Of a stretch of DNA of 64,000 nt, positions 61,801 through 64,000 are shown one piece after another. How positions within the stretch are numbered: position 1 is the first letter of the stretch; every line of letters starts with the position of its first letter. The position numbers were made by a program, and so were the translations under genes. The notes beneath the pieces are model-generated. The model made no database searches. It saw only the letters and a program-made list of their open reading frames with translations, and was not told the DNA's origin. The stretch is from Flavobacterium sp. (GTDB taxonomy: Bacteria > Bacteroidota > Bacteroidia > Flavobacteriales > Flavobacteriaceae), in contig NZ_JAPZSP010000021.1 of the NCBI RefSeq assembly GCF_027531705.1, positions 62,001 to 126,000 of the forward strand, read 5' to 3'.

Positions 61801-62175
61801 ATTCAGGAAAGTGTTATTGCTATCAACAAAGGAAATGGTCAATTTGAAATCAAAGTTTTACCTAAAGAAGTGCAGTTTTCTGCCGTAAATGCTATTTGCG
61901 TTACCGATGTAAACAATGATGGAATACTAGACATTGTTTTGGGTGGAAATCAATACGAATTTAAGCCACAATTTTCAAGATTAGATGCCAATTTTGGAAG
62001 TGTGCTGATTGGAAATAAAAAAGGCGAATTCTCTTGGTTACCTTACAATCAATCTAGATTTATAGTAAAAGGTGAAATCAAAAACCTAAAAATGATTAAA
62101 AACAAAAGTAAATCAATGACGATAATAGCGGTATTGAATAATGATAAACCGAAAATTTTCAAACGCAATGACTAA
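58855..62175 (+). CDS. FG-GAP/VCBS and UnbV-domain lipoprotein
   Basis: 1106 aa. Lipobox ITSC with C19. A series of FG-GAP/VCBS repeats carries calcium-loop motifs of the form DxNxDGxxD (for example DINNDGLSDVFFTSN, DYDKDGDLDCYILNN), an ASPIC/UnbV domain at about 525-610 (GSAVELFSGNEILRQ and SRGFQSSTDYTLTFGIG), and a second FG-GAP block after it. The beta-propeller would sit on the outer surface or periplasm. Such CRTAC1-like proteins commonly follow SusC/SusD pairs in Bacteroidetes loci, with no defined activity. It overlaps the next paralogue by 8 bp. Confidence 0.93.
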   Translation: MRHFYFSFLCIFTLFITSCSDEKTTNSNGLFSQLDASETGINFTNEVKNGEDMNIFKYRNFYNGGGVAIGDINNDGLSDVFFTSNQGENKLYLNKGNFKFEDISKKAGIVLPKSWSTGVVMVDINADGLLDIYVCNAGSNINSIRKSQLFINNGNLTFTEKAEEYNLADTGITTHAAFFDYDKDGDLDCYILNNSFIPVSSLNYSNKRELRDKDWDVNPVLKGGGDKLMRNDNGKFTDVSEKAGIFGSLIGFGLGVTIGDVNNDLYPDIYISNDFYERDYLYINNKNGTFSEQVQSWTSHISQSSMGADLADINNDGKADIFTTDMLPESDERTKNTTSFDNYDLLTRKLNLDFYNQYMQNTLQVNNGNNQFMEIANYANVAKTDWSWGALMFDMDNDGYKDIYVCNGIYHDLTNQDFMDFFANELMQKMAITGKKEEMENIINKMPSTPISNYAFRNNRNLSFTNEAQNWGLATPSFSNGAAYGDLDNDGDLDLIVNNVNMPSFVYKNNSEKNKENHFVKVKLKGDNQNKFAVGSAVELFSGNEILRQELIPSRGFQSSTDYTLTFGIGTKKIDSLRVIWPNDKFQTITNVASNKTITLSITDAKATFSIKNKTEKALFSEQSSTLLTHKENDYIDFDYEGLISKMLSQEGPTISVADINNDGNDDLYIGGAKGADGKIYLNNGSNSYKATTQSALEADATYEDTASAFFDADGDGDQDLLVGTGGNEKADQTNYKNRLYLNNGKGVFTKSTLLIPSTNNNVSVIAPYDFDNDGDVDVFIGSRSVPGVYGIDPKHLLLENDGKGNFTNVTDKKAFKLNEIGMITDAVWEDIDNDNKKDLIIVGEWMAPKIFKNTGRRLAEFKNNLTDKYGFWNAVACVDLNNDGKKDFVFGNKGTNTTYKCNADKPMKLFVNDFDTNGTIEQITTQTINGKDMPLNMKGELAKQIPSIKKKNLSYLDYSKKSVQEIFDAEVVTNSIVKKATIQESVIAINKGNGQFEIKVLPKEVQFSAVNAICVTDVNNDGILDIVLGGNQYEFKPQFSRLDANFGSVLIGNKKGEFSWLPYNQSRFIVKGEIKNLKMIKNKSKSMTIIAVLNNDKPKIFKRND

Positions 62176-64000
62176 TTTTTTCAAAATCTTAGGCGTTACT
62201 CTTTTAGTAGCTAGCTGTTCGCAAAAAGAAGATAGATTGTTTGAAAAATTGGCTTCAAGCGATAGTAATATTACTTTTAAAAACGAATTAGATCCTACCA
62301 AAAACATATCAATTCTTGATTATTTATACTACTATAATGGTGGCGGTGTTGCGATTGGTGACATCAATAACGATGGTTTAGTTGATGTTTATTTCACTTC
62401 TAATCAAGGCAAAAACAAATTGTATCTTAACAAAGGCAACAATAAGTTTGAAGACATTTCGGTAAAAGCAGGTGTTGAAGGCGAAAGCGATTGGAACACC
62501 GGAACCGTAATGGCAGATGTTAATGGCGATGGATTTTTAGATATTTATGTTTGTGCAGTTGTCGGAATCAACGGTTTTGAAGGGCATAACGAGTTGTTCA
62601 TTAATAACAAAAACAACACTTTTACTGAAAGTTCAGCCGAATATGGTTTGGATTTAGATAATTACAGTTCATCGGCAGCCTTTTTAGATTATGATTTAGA
62701 TGGTGATTTGGATATGTATCTTCTCAATCACGCAGTTCACAACGAAGCTTCTTTTGGAAATGCGGACATTCGTAACAAAAGAAGTTATGAAACAGGTGAC
62801 AAATTGTTCAAAAATGACAACAATAAATTTACAGATGTAAGCGAACAAGCTGGCATTTTTGGCGGTGCAAATGGTTACGGACTAGGAATAGCCGTTTCAG
62901 ATTTTAACCTAGACGGTTATCCAGATATTTTTATAACTAATGATTTTCACGAAGATGATTATTATTATCTAAACAATGGCGATGGAACTTTTACAGAAAG
63001 TTTAAAAACCTATTTCGGTCATACAAGCCGTTTTTCAATGGGATTGGATGTAGCCGATATAAATCATGATGGTTTTCCTGATATTATGACGCTTGATATG
63101 TTGCCTGAAGATGAGAAAGTTTTAAAATCTTCACTTGGTGATGACAATGTTCAAATGTTAAAAATGCGAACAGAAAAACTAGGTTATCATTATCAATATA
63201 CACGTAATATGTTGCAAATAAACCAAGCTGGTAAGCATTTTACAGAAACTGCTCTATTAAGTGGTGTAGCTGCAACCGACTGGAGTTGGAGTGCACTTTT
63301 TGCCGATTATGACCAAGATGGTGAGCAAGATATTTTTGTGTGTAACGGAATCCCAAAACGACCTAACGATTTGGATTATGTCAAATATTATTCTAATGAT
63401 GAGGTAAAAACCAAACTCAATTCGACTAAATTATTAGATAAAGAAGCTTTGAAAAGAATGCCAAGTGGCAATGTAACCAACTATGTTTTTCAGGGAAATG
63501 CTGATTTGAATTTTAAAAATAAATCCTCTAATTGGATTGAAAATGATTCAATAACCTCCAACGGAAGCGGTTATGCCGATATTGATAACGATGGCGATTT
63601 AGATGTAATCACAAACAACTTGAATAGCGAAGCATCAGTTTACATTAATCAAACAAATTCTAAATCAAATTATCTCAAAGTAAAATTGCAATTTGTTGGC
63701 AAAAATACCTTTGGAATTGGCACAAAAGTGATTTCATATACTAAAGGTAAAAAACAGTTTAAAGAATTACATACAACGCGCGGATTCCAATCTTCATCTG
63801 AACCAATAGTGCATTTTGGTTACAAAGAAAAAACCAATTTGGATTCGTTAGTGGTAATCTGGCCAGATAAAACTTTTCAAACAATCAAGAATGTAAAGGT
63901 TAATCAAACGCTGGTTGTAAAAGCTAATTCAAGTAGAAAACCGTTTAATTACAATTCATTGCAACCAGTAATTCAACCAATTTTCAAAAAAGTTGAAGAT
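62168..64000 (+). CDS. Second FG-GAP/UnbV lipoprotein, cut by the window end
   Basis: At least 611 codons open to the last base of the window; the 3' end is missing. A start at 62168 overlaps the previous stop by 8 bp and gives a lipoprotein signal, MTNFFKILGVTLLVASC, with C17. The layout is the same as that of the upstream gene: FG-GAP repeats (DINNDGLVDVYFTSN, DVNGDGFLDIYVCAV, DYDLDGDLDMYLLNH) and then a UnbV-type domain near residues 505-575 (GTKVISYTKGKKQF, TTRGFQSSSEPIVHFGY). It is a tandem paralogue, probably translationally coupled. Confidence 0.93.
   Translation, partial: MTNFFKILGVTLLVASCSQKEDRLFEKLASSDSNITFKNELDPTKNISILDYLYYYNGGGVAIGDINNDGLVDVYFTSNQGKNKLYLNKGNNKFEDISVKAGVEGESDWNTGTVMADVNGDGFLDIYVCAVVGINGFEGHNELFINNKNNTFTESSAEYGLDLDNYSSSAAFLDYDLDGDLDMYLLNHAVHNEASFGNADIRNKRSYETGDKLFKNDNNKFTDVSEQAGIFGGANGYGLGIAVSDFNLDGYPDIFITNDFHEDDYYYLNNGDGTFTESLKTYFGHTSRFSMGLDVADINHDGFPDIMTLDMLPEDEKVLKSSLGDDNVQMLKMRTEKLGYHYQYTRNMLQINQAGKHFTETALLSGVAATDWSWSALFADYDQDGEQDIFVCNGIPKRPNDLDYVKYYSNDEVKTKLNSTKLLDKEALKRMPSGNVTNYVFQGNADLNFKNKSSNWIENDSITSNGSGYADIDNDGDLDVITNNLNSEASVYINQTNSKSNYLKVKLQFVGKNTFGIGTKVISYTKGKKQFKELHTTRGFQSSSEPIVHFGYKEKTNLDSLVVIWPDKTFQTIKNVKVNQTLVVKANSSRKPFNYNSLQPVIQPIFKKVED

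Overview
The window is a low-GC chromosomal segment of a Bacteroidetes bacterium, almost certainly a Flavobacterium-like member of the Flavobacteriaceae. The pointers are type IX secretion (T9SS) C-terminal sorting domains, a SusC/SusD pair, the alternative complex III quinol oxidase operon, Bacteroidetes sigma-A promoters (TTG/TTTG plus TAnnTTTG), weak Shine-Dalgarno signals and AT-rich coding sequence. No integrase, transposase, prophage or CRISPR array was seen.

Layout. 0.1-7.2 kb: an outer-membrane DUF5916 protein, then on the minus strand a PnuC-like transporter, two small membrane proteins and polA. 7.3-16.5 kb: a LytS-like sensor and LytTR response regulator, followed by four secreted T9SS cargo proteins (LamG/FN3-like) carrying near-identical sorting domains. 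16.6-25.3 kb: a metallophosphoesterase, a thioredoxin-fold protein without cysteines, a polysaccharide deacetylase, a MORN-type lipoprotein, a DUF2723 (GT117-like) membrane protein and an RprXY-like two-component system. 25.5-31.8 kb: tRNA-Gln, a double universal-stress protein, the rimP-nusA-infB operon and a SPOR protein. 32.0-43.5 kb: actABCDEF plus cytochrome c oxidase subunits II and I, one long respiratory operon behind a strong promoter. 43.6-45.5 kb: ruvB and queG. 45.5-64 kb: an alpha-glucoside utilisation locus (LacI regulator, GH13, GH65, SusC, SusD and two FG-GAP/UnbV lipoproteins, the last running off the window), with a vanadium haloperoxidase lipoprotein and an outer-membrane barrel embedded in it.

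Working together. The respiratory operon encodes quinol oxidation by alternative complex III (ActA-F), handing electrons to an aa3-type oxidase. In the glucoside locus SusC/SusD would import oligosaccharides, periplasmic GH65 and GH13 enzymes would cleave them, and a LacI-family protein probably acts at two CGAAAACGTTTTCG operators that lie the same distance upstream of the GH65 and susC promoters.

Most interesting signals. (1) Copies of TTTCATGAAA repeated at an exact 21-bp period lie upstream of three T9SS cargo genes, each the same distance from a -7-like element, and next to a LytTR-type regulator: a probable undescribed LytTR regulon. A further pair precedes a 31-codon membrane-peptide ORF. 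(2) A 116-aa membrane protein shares a 12-of-13-residue motif with ActC. (3) Dispersed 7-bp-period repeats occur between genes, and one sits in frame inside the polysaccharide deacetylase. (4) The LacI operators have activator-like geometry.
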